Assembly (NCBI GenBank): GCA_940671915.1
Contig: CALNVZ010003426.1
Span: 15,781,590 to 15,845,589, forward strand
Length of the DNA: 64,000 nt
Direction: 5' to 3'
DNA from: Paracentrotus lividus
Taxonomy: Eukaryota; Echinodermata; Echinoidea; Camarodonta; Echinidae
The translations under genes and the position numbers were made by a program. This document shows positions 13,002 through 24,266 of this stretch, piece after piece. Position 1 is the stretch's first letter. Every line of letters begins with the position of its first letter. The notes under the pieces are model-generated. The model made no database searches, was not told the DNA's origin, and was given only the letters and a program-made list of their open reading frames with translations.

Positions 13002-14640
13002 GGAATGGGACGGCCGAAAAACTCTCGCGATATGAGAAATGACTAAAGATAAGAAATATTGGAACAACATGCGAAATTGATATTGTGAATGGTTTCAAGT
13101 ACCAAGGAAAAACATGGATTTTTACTCGTTATTTGGATAAATTTAAATTATAATATGTGTATTTATGAATCATTTTTCTTGCCGGTTTATGAATGTTTCC
13201 ATGGTAACTAAATAATTGCAGTACTAGGGTTTTATGAATGACATGTAGTATTTTGAACTCGTGATTGCCTTATGAATAATCTCCAATATTGTAGCAAATA
13301 TCTTGCAATTTTATAGTAATAACTTGGGGTTAGTTGAGATCGTGGACTTTTCTATGGGGTGGGAGAAAAGCGGATTTGATGCTTTTTAATTTTTAAATGA
13401 TTGTAACTCTATACATTGTAATGACTTTTAAGAATGATTTTTATGAACTGTTATCCGATGTTTTCAATCGATTTTCATGTGATTTCTGTTGTATATATAT
13501 TTCTTATCTCTTCCATCGTGATGATTTCGAAAGGAAGAGAACATTTTAAAAAACCCTGAGACATGTGTTTCAGCCAAATTATGTATGTTCTGTGAACACT
13601 ATGGCACAATTAGCAAAGACTTGATCATTGATTTAATGGTATTAAACTTCTCATAAAAATGCCCACGTTTTTTTAGAAATTTGGCTCAATAACGTTTTAT
13701 CCAGAGCCTTTTTTTTCCAGGGGCCATATTCATAAAACTTTAAATAGTCCTCTAAAAGACTTAAGGTTTTATGAATATGGACCAAGATGCACAAGACTTA
13801 ACAAACATTTTTCAAACATCACTTATCGACTTTTGTTGTTTTTCTGCAGGAAGGCATTTGATGCCAAGGAACTTTTTAAAGCAATAAAATCACAATATAA
13901 ACGTTAGTAAATTTATATCCATGTTTATTTTTTCACATCCATAGACATGGATTATTACTTGGAAAAGGTAACAATAGAGGAAGACACCAGTGTTGCCAAT
14001 TTGAAGAAGAGACACTGATCAATTAGCACGTAATGAATGACTTTATTAATTTCCACTATTCTGTCTATACATTCAGGTTATGTTTCTTGCATGCACAGTT
14101 AGAATATGGTACTGTTTAACACTTCTTGTACAAATACCATCTCATTTTCCCCCAAGTTAGTTTTTAATAACAATATTTGTTAAACTGGGGTAAATGTTGC
14201 ACCGAAAAGCACACAGATAGGGAAAGCAGCATGGGTTTTAAACTCCAAAGAGATAAATATTACTAAAAAAGTTTGGAAAATATTACTTCACAAGGGGGTT
14301 ATGTTGGCACATTTACATAATATTGTTTTATATCAAATTACTTGTTTTACCTACAATCAAATACTTGTTTTTAACTAATTTGACATGTTTTATGTACATG
14401 TATGTAAATAACTGGGCTTAGAGGGCCAATATTTATTACCTGTTATCATGTTTGTAAGTTATTACTTCATATTTTTGTTCATGTTTTAAAAGTGACCAAT
14501 TTGAAATGAATTAATGTTTTGGAGAAAATTGATGATTTTTACATGTACAGCTGTAATGGGTGCCAATCAAAGTTTATTTTTTGTTACTACAGTTATTTTT
14601 TTTTTAAATTTTGTAATAAAATTGCTGCTTGCCTTAGAAA
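13002..14640 (+). other. Ets4 3' UTR and downstream region
   Basis: Non-coding AT-rich sequence after the stop. Candidate poly(A) signals AATAAA lie at 13883-13888 and 14615-14620; which is used cannot be told. It contains a small foldback at 13730-13788 (GGGCCATATTCATAAAAC against its complement). Confidence 0.5.
13883..13888 (+). terminator. Candidate poly(A) signal, Ets4
   Basis: Canonical AATAAA about 880 bp after the stop codon. A second AATAAA lies at 14615-14620. Confidence 0.4.
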
Positions 14641-14711
14641 CTGAACTATTGCTTGTAGACGTGAATATATTTATTGCATTTTGAGAAAGAGATTGCGATT
14701 AATCATTTTGT

Positions 14712-15530
14712 AAAGAGATAGAGAGGGAGAGAGATAACGGGGGGTGAAGAGAGAAGAGAGAGAGGAGAGAAAGAGAGAAAGAGAGGGACGAGCGAAAGGG
14801 TGAGGACATCATATAGAAGAGGGCCGAGGGAGAAAATGGAAGAAGTTCGAGAGAAAGAAGAGAGAAGGTGGATGGGAGAGAGAGAAAGAAGAGAAGAAGA
14901 GAGAGAAGAAGAGAAGAGTGAGAGAGAAAGAAGAGAAGAGAGAGAAGAAAGGGAGAAGAAGAGGATAGAAGAGGGAAAGGGAGATAGAAAGAGGGAGAGG
15001 AAGAGGAGAAAGAGAGGTAGAGGCGGGTAGAAAGAAGAAAGAGAGAGATAGAAAGAGGAGAAGAAGAGTAGAAAGAGAGGAGGAGAGAGATAGAGAGGGA
15101 GAGATAGAAAGAGGAGAAGAGAGAGATAGAAAGAAAGAGAGAAGGTGATAGAGAGAGAGAGAAAGAAGAGAAGAGAGAGATAGAAAGAAGAGAAGAGAGA
15201 GATAGAAAGAAGAGAAGAGAGAGATAGAAAGAAGAGAAGAGAGAGATAGAAAGAGGAGAAGAGAGAGATAGAAAAAGAAGAAGAGAGAGATAGAAAGAGG
15301 AGAAGAGAGAGAGATAGAAAAAGAAGAAGAGAGAGATAGAAAGAGGAGAAGAGAGATAGAAAGAGAGGAGAGATAGAAAGAGGAGAAGAGAGAGATAGAA
15401 AAAGAAGAAGAGAGAGATAGAAAGAGAAGAGAAGAGAGATAGAAAGAGGAGAAGAGAAGAGAGATAGAAAGAGGAGAAGAGAAGAGAGATAGAAAGAGGA
15501 GAAGAGAGAGAGAGAGAGATAGAAAGAGGG
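14712..15530. repeat. GA-rich minisatellite
   Basis: About 820 bp of purine-only sequence made of units like AGAGAGATAGAAAGAGGAGA repeated with small changes. Long open frames across it on both strands are low-complexity artefacts (Ser/Leu/Phe-rich or Glu/Arg-rich). Confidence 0.95.
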
Positions 15531-15599
15531 TGGGGAGGGGTTGTGTGGAGAGGGACGGGTAGGCTGTAAGAGGAAGGGGGCACTATGATATGAAAGATA

Positions 15600-16840
15600 T
15601 GGTGCAAACTTATAAGAGATGTAGGAGAGAGAGAGAGACGGATATTGAAAGCAGCTACAAAAACAAGAATGCCTATCAAAAGGCTTCGCTTCATTCCCTC
15701 CCCCCCCCCAAAAAAAAGGGGGGGGGGGCAAGGGACAACAACGAGTGAGTGAGAGTGTGAGCAGGTTTGATAAAAAATAAAAAAAAAATAATAATAAAAA
15801 GTACAGATGGAGAGGGAGAACGAGGGGTGGAAAAAGAGAGAAAAGATGGATATAATCTAAGCAAAGGAGAAATGCAAAAATAGAAATGACATACAACAAT
15901 ACTAACACGATCGAAGAGAGGCAAATAAAACAATTATAAAAGATAGTGGAGATAATGTCGAAAATGAGAGAATATGGGAGAGGGAGAGATTGAAAGAGAA
16001 TGAGATATTACGATAAAAGAGGGTATTTAAAAAATATTTTGCTGCAGGTAACGATACTCCCAGACCATGTTACCAAAATACAAAAATAAAAACAAAGAAA
16101 ATAAAGTAAACAAATGTTAAACATACCAATTATCAAATTAGCTTAAACACCTTTTAAATACCCGATAGGCCTAAATACACACTTTTAAACCAGCCATGCT
16201 TAAAATGACAAATGGCTTAAAAATATATTTATAATAATATGAAACAAGGGGGAAAAAAGAAAGAAAAAAAAAAACCCACTAGATTATTTTGCACGGTCAT
16301 GACTTTGCAAAATAGTGTCATCCCTAAAACCAGTGAACCCAACGAGTCTTTGGAAGATAAAAATGCAGAAAATAAAGGGCAGCAGAAATAATACGAAAAG
16401 CGGTTTTACGCCAAGTTGCTCACGTAGCTTCCTTTTGGTCATTAATAGTGTGACGTCACGGCCTTTCTTTTCCTTTACAATGATTATAATAAGGGTTGGA
16501 GCACAATAGCTCTAACTGATGTATGCGTGCACAATCCCTATTCAACTCGAATATCTTATATTCGCTCAACCAAATTAGGATGGTTCGATCGAGTTTGGTG
16601 TTTTTGGGGGCCTGGTACCAAATGGTATGACGTAAGAATTCAGATGTACATTAAAGAGAGAAAGGAAGAAAGAAGAGGAGGAAGTAGAAATTAATAGTCA
16701 GTACACAATTGAAAGTGAGGGAGAATAATGTTCGCGGGTTATCTTTCGAGGTGTTATCAACTTTTGGGGTAACTATAAGACTTAAAACATCTTTTGGGGA
16801 GATATGAAAACGAAGTCAGTAAAGGTGATCAAAGTTGTTG
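15600..16840. other. Intergenic, no gene seen
   Basis: AT-rich sequence with C/A/G homopolymers near 15700. A palindromic CRE-like TGACGTCA lies at 16452-16459 with no gene attached. Confidence 0.4.
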
Positions 16841-16848
16841 CGAATTAT

Positions 16849-17622
16849 GGGTTGTTTTACGATCAGGGTACACCATTTTGTCTCACTGGACCAAAAAAAA
16901 AAAAGTTGTTTTGTTCTCCGTCAATTTTTGTGTATGTGTTCTAGACAAGTAAAATGATATTGCTTTTAAATTTGGAGGCATGAGGTCACCAACTTAATTT
17001 TCTATAGGGGTTCATATTTTTTATCACACGTAAAGTCAATTGCTTCATTTTTCGGAGAGGACGTTTTTGACAAAACGTGATTTGACAACATTGTAACGTG
17101 AACTGTCTGAAAAACAAATGGATGTGGGTGAAGTAAACATTATAAGTTTGTGGCATTAAGTGTTCTTACAGACAACATTGTTCATAAAGTGATGTCTAAC
17201 TATGCGTAAAACCACCTAATTCGGAGAGGAATTTTTTGACAGAATTGGTACCCCATTTTTGGTTAATGGTCACAAAAAAAATCAAATTAACTGTAGCTTT
17301 TGGGGTTTTCAGTTTTTAAACAATCGCATTTCAGTAGTCAATTCTGATTGGAAAAACAAGCCTAATGATTGCTAATAATCAAGATGCACAAGCTCAAAAT
17401 CAGAAAAAATAAAATGAGACAGTAATTTTGCCCTAAAATGCCATACAATGGTCAATTTTTAGAAGTAAATGTGTATGTCTATAATTTATTTTTCTCTTGT
17501 AGGTTTCTCTAACAGTGCCCAAAAGCTTGGCATCGAAGATTTGATATTACAGTACCTCTATTTCTTTTTATGGTGCACAGAAGGCCATTTTTTGACGGTG
17601 TACCCTGATCGTAAAACAACCC
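16849..17622. mobile_element. 774-bp inverted-repeat element with TTAT duplication
   Basis: Termini GGGTTGTTTTACGATCAGGG and complement, extending further with mismatches. TTAT flanks both ends (16845-16848 and 17623-17626), as expected of a target-site duplication. No transposase frame, so non-autonomous. Confidence 0.75.
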
Positions 17623-18574
17623 TTATAATGAAAAGAGAGTGAAACAAAACAAATACCCCGATAGTTTTGGACCATGAGCAAAACAAGAAAATATTCAAGA
17701 CTACACGAGTAAACTCATACTCCATATCCTTACGAGTATTTTCCTCAAGAAACGATGACGGTATTGTCATATGCCATGATTGAAAGGCAACGAAAATCAA
17801 ACTTAGAGTCCATAAATAGTGGAGCAAGATTTAAGTAAATATTTCCCCAATAAAACACCAGTAAAAACCCGTCAAAATCAAGTTAGATTCGCTGTTCTTT
17901 GGCATTGTAGTCACTTTTACCAGTATATTGCTTTTGTCTCATTACATTGTTAGTTTCGCTTTTCGTTTAATAATTTTAATACACCATGTCCAAGACGTTC
18001 TTTTGAGTTGTATACATAACTCTCTATATTGCCCAATAGCATTTATTATAAATTAAAATGGGAAAGAAGTGTATTTCCATACATAATTATGATTCAGAGA
18101 GAGTATATATTGACATGATGGAAGTAAATTTTGAAAAATTTTCCCCGCCGCCCCCAAACAAATTTTCCCGCCCTCGATTTTTCCTTATTACAATAAGGAA
18201 GTTTTCGTACTGTGCGCCTTTCCCTTTATTTACCAAAGTATATGATTTATATACAAAACAAATTATATTCCTGTGTCTTTCGAAACTTCGCACGACAATA
18301 TTTGTAAAATTTTGGCTATGGAGGCTATCGATATAACAATTACATTGCCTTGATTTTTTATTTTACACTTTTTAATGTATTTGAAACATTAAACTAAAGC
18401 AAAAAACAGGATGTTGATACTTCCCTTTTGTGTAGATGTTTATTTTCAATTGAATATGAGTATATTTTGATAGCTAATATTAGTTCCTTGTTTATTTCTC
18501 GGTGTGAATTAAAGATAGTTTGTTATCAATAGGCTTATTGGACGTGGATCAGCCAATAAAGTTATTAACTGGCC

Positions 18575-18816
18575 TGTGCCCTGTAACACAAAGACTTACG
18601 ATTGATTAAAAGTTACGATTGATTTTTTCTCGGTATTCTCATTTGAAAACCAGGTACAGTCATGGATTAGAATTTTTATATGATTAAGAGTAGGGTTAGG
18701 ACTAGGATTAGAATTACGATCATCAACTTCGGAGCATCCTGTCCATGATGAGGCTAACAAGAAAAAATCAATCGTAACTTTTAATCAATCGTAAGTCTTT
18801 GTGTTACACCCCACTG
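18575..18816. mobile_element. Foldback element 'CTGTAACACAAAGAC'
   Basis: Left arm begins TGCCCTGTAACACAAAGACT; the right arm ends with GTCTTTGTGTTACACCCCAC. A half-copy is at about 52540-52665. Confidence 0.7.
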
Positions 18817-18839
18817 GTCTGTGTTTCAAGTTACATTGC

Positions 18840-19206
18840 CATTTGGTCTAACCCCCACATTGACTAATGCCCGCTTCTTCTCATCCCGCACGGTTTAATT
18901 ACATTTCATCTACAACGATGTCGCCTGATTACTTTTTGGTCTAATTTCTTCTTCGCCTATTTACCATTTTGTCTAATTCCCATTTTGTCCAATGCCCATG
19001 TGTCTTGTTTGTTTTAATCATTCACCAATTAGTCAATCGTCTGTAACAGACTGGTAATGAACCAAATAAAGACGAAAATGCCATTATATTATTTGCATAT
19101 AAGGCGAATTGACGATTAGACGAAGCAGAATTAAACCAAATAGGTTTAATCCTTTGTATTAGAATCATAAAATCATAGAATAGGACCAACTGCTGTTAGA
19201 CCAAGT
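18840..19206. mobile_element. MITE-like element 'CATTTGGTCTAA' copy 1
   Basis: Ends resemble TGCCATTTGGTCTAA and its complement (TTAGACCAAGTGG). Related sequence at 49190-49600. Confidence 0.5.
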
Positions 19207-19347
19207 GGATAAAAACCTTTTGACAGACAACATAAATCACTTTGAAGTAAGGAATGAGCTATGTGATTAACAATATGTATATAATTATGATGCATACATA
19301 CATTTTTGTCAAGGAATTTGTTTGTTGCGAGCTCTCCTACGGTGTTC

Positions 19348-20190
19348 TACCGAGTGAGTCAAAAAAAACTTTATACCTAGAAAAATGTCGATAAAAACAA
19401 AACTAATTTATAAACCCCAAATCATTTACATATTCTGAAAGAGTAACTCCTCCAGCATCTTTTGGTACCAATTTTATGTGTTATATATTTACGCTTGGAT
19501 GAATGCAACTCATTGTTTGCGAACATGTCAATTTCGAATTGTGCCATAATGGGAGCAAAGTCAAAACAACAAAAAGCTATAAAAAAGCAACTTCATCCTG
19601 ATTAAAATAGCATAACTTTTTAACGAAAATGTCTTCTGCTTAATAATTTGGCAGGGGTGTTGTTACACACATTGACTACATTTTGTATGAAAATGAGATA
19701 AATCTGTAGAGTCAGGCATGAGTGAGCACACATCAAAGACAAAATAATCACTTTTCAAAAGTATTGGGCCTTTTTAGGTCTGTCAGTGGTAATTTACTCT
19801 TTGATGTGTACTCATTCGTGCATTACTTCATGAGTCAATCTAATTTTTATACAAAATGTAGTTAATATGTGTAACAACACCCCTGCCAAGTTATTAAGCG
19901 GAGGACATTTTCGTTAAAAAGTTATGCTATTTTAATCAGGATGAAGTTGCTTTTGTCTAGCTTTTTGTTGTTTTGATTTTACTCCAATTCTGGCACAATT
20001 CGAAATTGACATGTTCGCAAACAATGCGTCGTGTTCATCCAAGCGTAAAGACATACCATACGAAAATGGTACCAAAAGATGCAGAAGGAGTCGCTCTTTC
20101 AGAATATGTAAATAATTTGGGGTTTTTAAAATTAGTTTTGTTTTTATTGACATTTTTCTAGGTGTAAAGTTTTTTTTGACTCACTCAGTA
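19348..20190. mobile_element. Long foldback element (843 bp)
   Basis: Two arms of about 330 bp, 19348-19690 and 19862-20190, are nearly complementary over their whole length. The tips are CGAGTGAGTCAAAAAAAACT and complement. It has no coding capacity; short frames in the arms are mirror artefacts. Confidence 0.85.
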
Positions 20191-20204
20191 TAGGAGGCTA
20201 CACT

Positions 20205-21960
20205 ATGATTGCTATTATAACCACTCATTTCTTCACTCACAAATACTACATTGTCTCAGGTGTTGTGTATAACGAGTTAAACGCTAAAACGCTAAAAGAG
20301 CAGGAAAAAAGGAGGATTTTGGGCTATATCTTGTATGTAAATGTCTTTGTTTATTGCGTAAAAATCTCATTTGTTTTTATACACATGCTAATTTGGCAAT
20401 GATTATCATTATAAACATTGTTGGCAGTAAGCAGGCATGCATAAGAGAATTCACAATTATGAATTCCAACATCTTTTCAGAACTCTTCAGATACATATTG
20501 GTAATAACTAAATGATATCAATTCAATCCAAACTTGAACCATGAAACATTTTAAGCTAAATACAAAATATTTGAAAATCTAACATCAATACAATGAACTA
20601 TATATCACAAATTTATATATAATGTATCAATAATGAATAAATTATTTACATGCACATCAATACTTGATATTGAAAAGTAAACAGTATATACAAACAGCGG
20701 TTTCTCCTCGCGGAAATAAAATTGAATTCATTATAAATCATTAAATACAGTTTCAAAAACAATAAGTCATGTAATAATATTATAATATATTAATATATAA
20801 ATATCAATATAATGATATTCTTACAACTTCAATTCCTAACAATGAATATAAATCTAGGCAAGATGGCAAATTAAGATTTTTAAAATCAATATGTAAACAC
20901 AAATCATTATTTGTATAAATATAATTAATCCTGAAATTTGGATACACCCTGTTTACATATTTATAATACTGAAGACAAAAAAAAAAAAATCATCTTTAAT
21001 AAAAAAAAATTCCCATGGAAGTATACTGGCGTCAATGATATATTCAAATACTGTATAAAATTATATCAAAACAAAAACGATTTGAAATCCAATGTAAATG
21101 AGAACTACATTAGTCTAGAAACGCATTAGAAACCCATTTCTCCATTTCCTTTATCTATTTTTAGCTCTAAAGCATGAACTTGACAAAAAAAGATTGAAAA
21201 AAACAATTAGTCTTGAAGGCAAGCTCGGTTAAACTTTCCATGACTTTGTGATCTAAAGTCTTATAATATGAATCACAAAATGAGTGCAACATTGAATTTT
21301 ATACAGCACCCACGCCCAAAATGACGCTCTTCTGCCAGCTGCGCAACATTATGTTGACTTTTTAAATTACTGAAACCTGCAAAATCATTTACACTTATGA
21401 AGTCCTTTGTCTATAATGTTAAAAGCAATTGTACAAATCTATGAGAATGATTTGATTCTCATATCGTGCTGGATTTCTCTCTCTCTCTCTTTCTTTATCT
21501 CTTACAAACTAAAGAGTGAGGTGACAAACTACAATAGCAATTAGTCTTGCAGTCAAGTCATTCAAAACTTTCCATGACTTTGTGATCTAAAACATGAATC
21601 ACAAACCACATACAATGCACTCAATTTACCGAAACCTGCAAAATGAAAAGTCATTCACTTTTAAAATCCCAACTAATACAAAACAGAACAAGCATCAACT
21701 CAAGGAAATACTACACAGAACAAACATTCATCAGCCCAGTTTGGCTGGCATCCAAATTGTAAAATTATGGTTTTCATTAATAGCAAATAAATAAACATGC
21801 ATCTAAATATAGATTAACATACGTCATGGCAAGTGTGGATAAATGTCAAAGTGACTATTAGTTCCATATACATGTATTTGTTTTGATAGTCCTTTTGAGA
21901 GCTAAAAGCAGATTAATTCTGTTGGAGTATATCCAGCCCTTTGACTTGAGCAAACATACA
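20205..21960. other. AT-rich intergenic stretch
   Basis: Very AT-rich sequence with short random frames. No gene or clear repeat is recognised apart from a short TCTC run near 21478. Confidence 0.4.
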
Positions 21961-22028
21961 AAAATACATTAGAAGAAGAAAAAAAAAATAATAATAATTT
22001 GAACAACGAGGGAAACTGACCAGAAATA

Positions 22029-22500
22029 TACAGTCTGTGTCAAATAAAATGGCACAAGTGGAAAACATTTTTTTATAGCATGAAGATAAATCACAACCTG
22101 GTATTGTTTAGTACTTTCATAAAGCAGGGTAATTACACTTTCATCTGCAATTTTTTTCATCACATTTGGAGCAGTATTTTTAGAGATATGACTAATTTTC
22201 TACAATCAAGAAAAATCCATTTTTCGCACGCCGTCCCATGCCTTTGTGTATGATTTCGCATAATGACCCTGAATTCAGCACTCCAGAACAATAGAAGTGC
22301 GTAATTTCGATTTGCTCCTTGTCGCACAAAACTTAGCATAACTTTTGTTCTACGAAAGCAAATTATACAGGACAAAGCTCATCAACAAGAAAAATCTTTT
22401 GGCTTTAATTTGGCACCACAAACACACATAATATGAAAAGATTTCACACCTAAATTATTTTTTCCCCCGACTGTACCATTTTTTTTTACACAGACTGTAT
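22029..22500 (-). mobile_element. Inverted-repeat element 'ACAGTCTGTGTC' copy 2
   Basis: The reverse-complement relative of the 1.3-kb copy, with the same termini. Its 71-codon internal frame (22375-22160) is very similar to that in copy 1. Confidence 0.85.
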
Positions 22501-22527
22501 AATATGAAAAATGAGCAACGAAAATAG

Positions 22528-22599
22528 GATTCCATCAGGATTCGAACCTGAGACTTCCTGATTGCTAGACAGGTGTTCTACCAACTGAGCTATGGCAAA
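22528..22599 (-). pseudogene. tRNA-Ala(AGC)-like sequence
   Basis: A 72-nt tRNA-like fold: A-box TAGCTCAGTTGG, anticodon loop CTAGCAA (AGC, Ala), T-arm CAGGTTCGAATCCTG with an intact B-box. The acceptor stem (TTTGCCA against TGGAATC) pairs only for three bases and the anticodon stem has a T-T mismatch. It is therefore a tRNA-derived repeat or pseudogene rather than a working tRNA. Confidence 0.7.
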
Positions 22600-22627
22600 C
22601 CCTATGTTGGTGTCCATCCCAGAGAAT

Positions 22628-23496
22628 AGGGGAGACCGGGTATGGAAGTTACACGGGTCAGTTGTTACAGTTCTCAGTGCGCTAAGTTGGAACAAGAGAG
22701 TTCGTGCTAACTGGCATCTATATACAGCCTACACATAGCTGTGATGAATTGCCGGTCGTGAGGTTTCTCCGTTGTTTTATTAAAAAGTAAATCAACAAAA
22801 ACCATTTTTTACAGTTCCATGTGAATTTTTGACTAAAATTAAAATTTGTAATAGTTCTTACAACTGAAGGCACATGATGATAGTCTGGTATTGTGAATAT
22901 GGTACATGTATGTCACTAATATACCCCTGAGCCATGCCCTGTAATTCTGCCTAATGGCTTTGCTACAGTTGATTTTATGTGTAAAATCACCCATGGGGTA
23001 GGTTGTTACAACAATCTACCTCATGTCGATGTAACAACCTACCCCAATTACATTACACATGTAAAGTAATTTTGTTTCAATTTTCAGGGGTTAATATTTA
23101 GATATTTCTATTATTACTTTAGTCTATGCGAGAGCTCTACTTGATCTACTGTTAACGATACGAAGAAACTGGAAAGTTGAAACAAAAGTATGGTATAAAG
23201 TCACTATAAGAGATTTACACATTTTAACAAATTACCCCCTATCTTTACATAGTAACAATTTACCCCGTATGGTGTAACAACCTACCCTGTATACGGGGTA
23301 GGTTGTTACAAAAAAATGTCTTCATTAATTAAGCTGAAGTTAATTAGTGTTTACATGTTGTCAAGTTTTATGTGCCTCAGGTTTTAGCCAATATAGTAGG
23401 CTAACTACAGACCCAAAATGGAGTGTGTGAGTACTTTCATTACAATTATCTGGCCCAAAATGTGAACTTTGTAACGTCCATACCCGGTCTCCCCTA
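22628..23496. mobile_element. Inverted-repeat element between the tRNA-like copies
   Basis: Termini AGGGGAGACCGGGTATGGA and complement, with TA next to both. Inside are repeated forward and inverted GTAGGTTGTTACA motifs (about 22998, 23031, 23276 and 23300). No protein frame is seen. Confidence 0.7.
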
Positions 23497-23665
23497 CCTT
23501 ACCTTTCATTGCTTGAGTAATCAGTAGCTATAGAACCTGACATACACCCATAGGATAGAAATCAACTTGGGGATAAATGCGAGGGATCACTGCGAGGTTC
23601 TATAGCTTCTGAACTCTTGAGCATTGACAGCTAACAGGTTCTCTTGGAAGGACACTGACATAGGG

Positions 23666-23737
23666 TTTGCCACAGCTCATTTGGTAGAGCACCTGTCTAG
23701 CAATCAGGAAGTCTTAGTTCGAATCCAAATAATCCCA
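23666..23737 (+). pseudogene. tRNA-Ala(AGC)-like sequence, inverted partner
   Basis: Shares the D-arm, anticodon arm and about 30 nt of 5' flank with the copy at 22599-22528 but in the opposite orientation. Its T-arm has lost pairing (TTAGTTCGAATCCAAA). Confidence 0.65.
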
Positions 23738-24212
23738 TTTTATTTGCTCACTTTTCATAAGAAAAATTAAATGCCGGTAAGTAGTATCTATCACAAACTT
23801 AAAATTTAATTTGTGTTGAGGTTGCCATTTTGTACAACTCCTTTATACAGAGTGTGAATTCACCCATATCTAAATTCTTTGGTATAAAAAAGAATAATAA
23901 GACAGGTGCCGATGAGGAAGTACCGCAAGAACAAATAAATTAGGATATGTTTGGTGACATCCAGCAAAAGAGAGTTGTGGTCTTATTTCAGCTTTTATAT
24001 AAACATTAATTCATATGTATCCAAATCTAAGTTTAGATACATATTTGCTAATGTCCTGTCAAGTGTACATTAGAGTAAATTTAGTGTTTCACATAACATA
24101 TTTGGAATGAAATTGAATTAACATCATTGAGAACTACATGTATGTTACATGTTTTTATCTGTTCCCAATATCTTAGTTAAACTTTAATAACGTTTAACCT
24201 CAGATTGAATCC

Positions 24213-24266
24213 CTAGAAGAACATAGATTGGAGTGACTTGCGGAAGTTGGCCATTTCTTGGTGTTG
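24213..24266 (-). CDS. SYCP3: SYCP3 coding exon 8 (terminal, 17 codons)
   Basis: Codes for QHQEMANFRKSLQSMFF then TAG, matching the conserved SYCP3 C-terminus (QQQEIASVRKSLQSMLF type). The acceptor is CCTAAACAG. It lies 10.8 kb from exon 7. The C-terminal tail is known in vertebrates to matter for fibre assembly, so loss of this exon would be expected to be harmful. Confidence 0.93.
   Translation of the reverse strand, partial: QHQEMANFRKSLQSMFF

Noticed and set aside
14699..15908. Very long open frames on the minus strand (331 and 401 codons) rich in Ser/Leu/Phe
   Set aside because: They are translations of the GA/TC minisatellite; composition is purely repeat-driven and no domain is present.
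19932..20161. Pair of overlapping frames on both strands
   Set aside because: They lie in an arm of the 19.3-20.2 kb foldback and are mirrored, decayed, in the other arm.
22486..22695. 69-codon frame with AIAQLVEHLSSNQEVSGSNPD-like sequence
   Set aside because: This is the well-known false peptide made by reading through a tRNA-like sequence.
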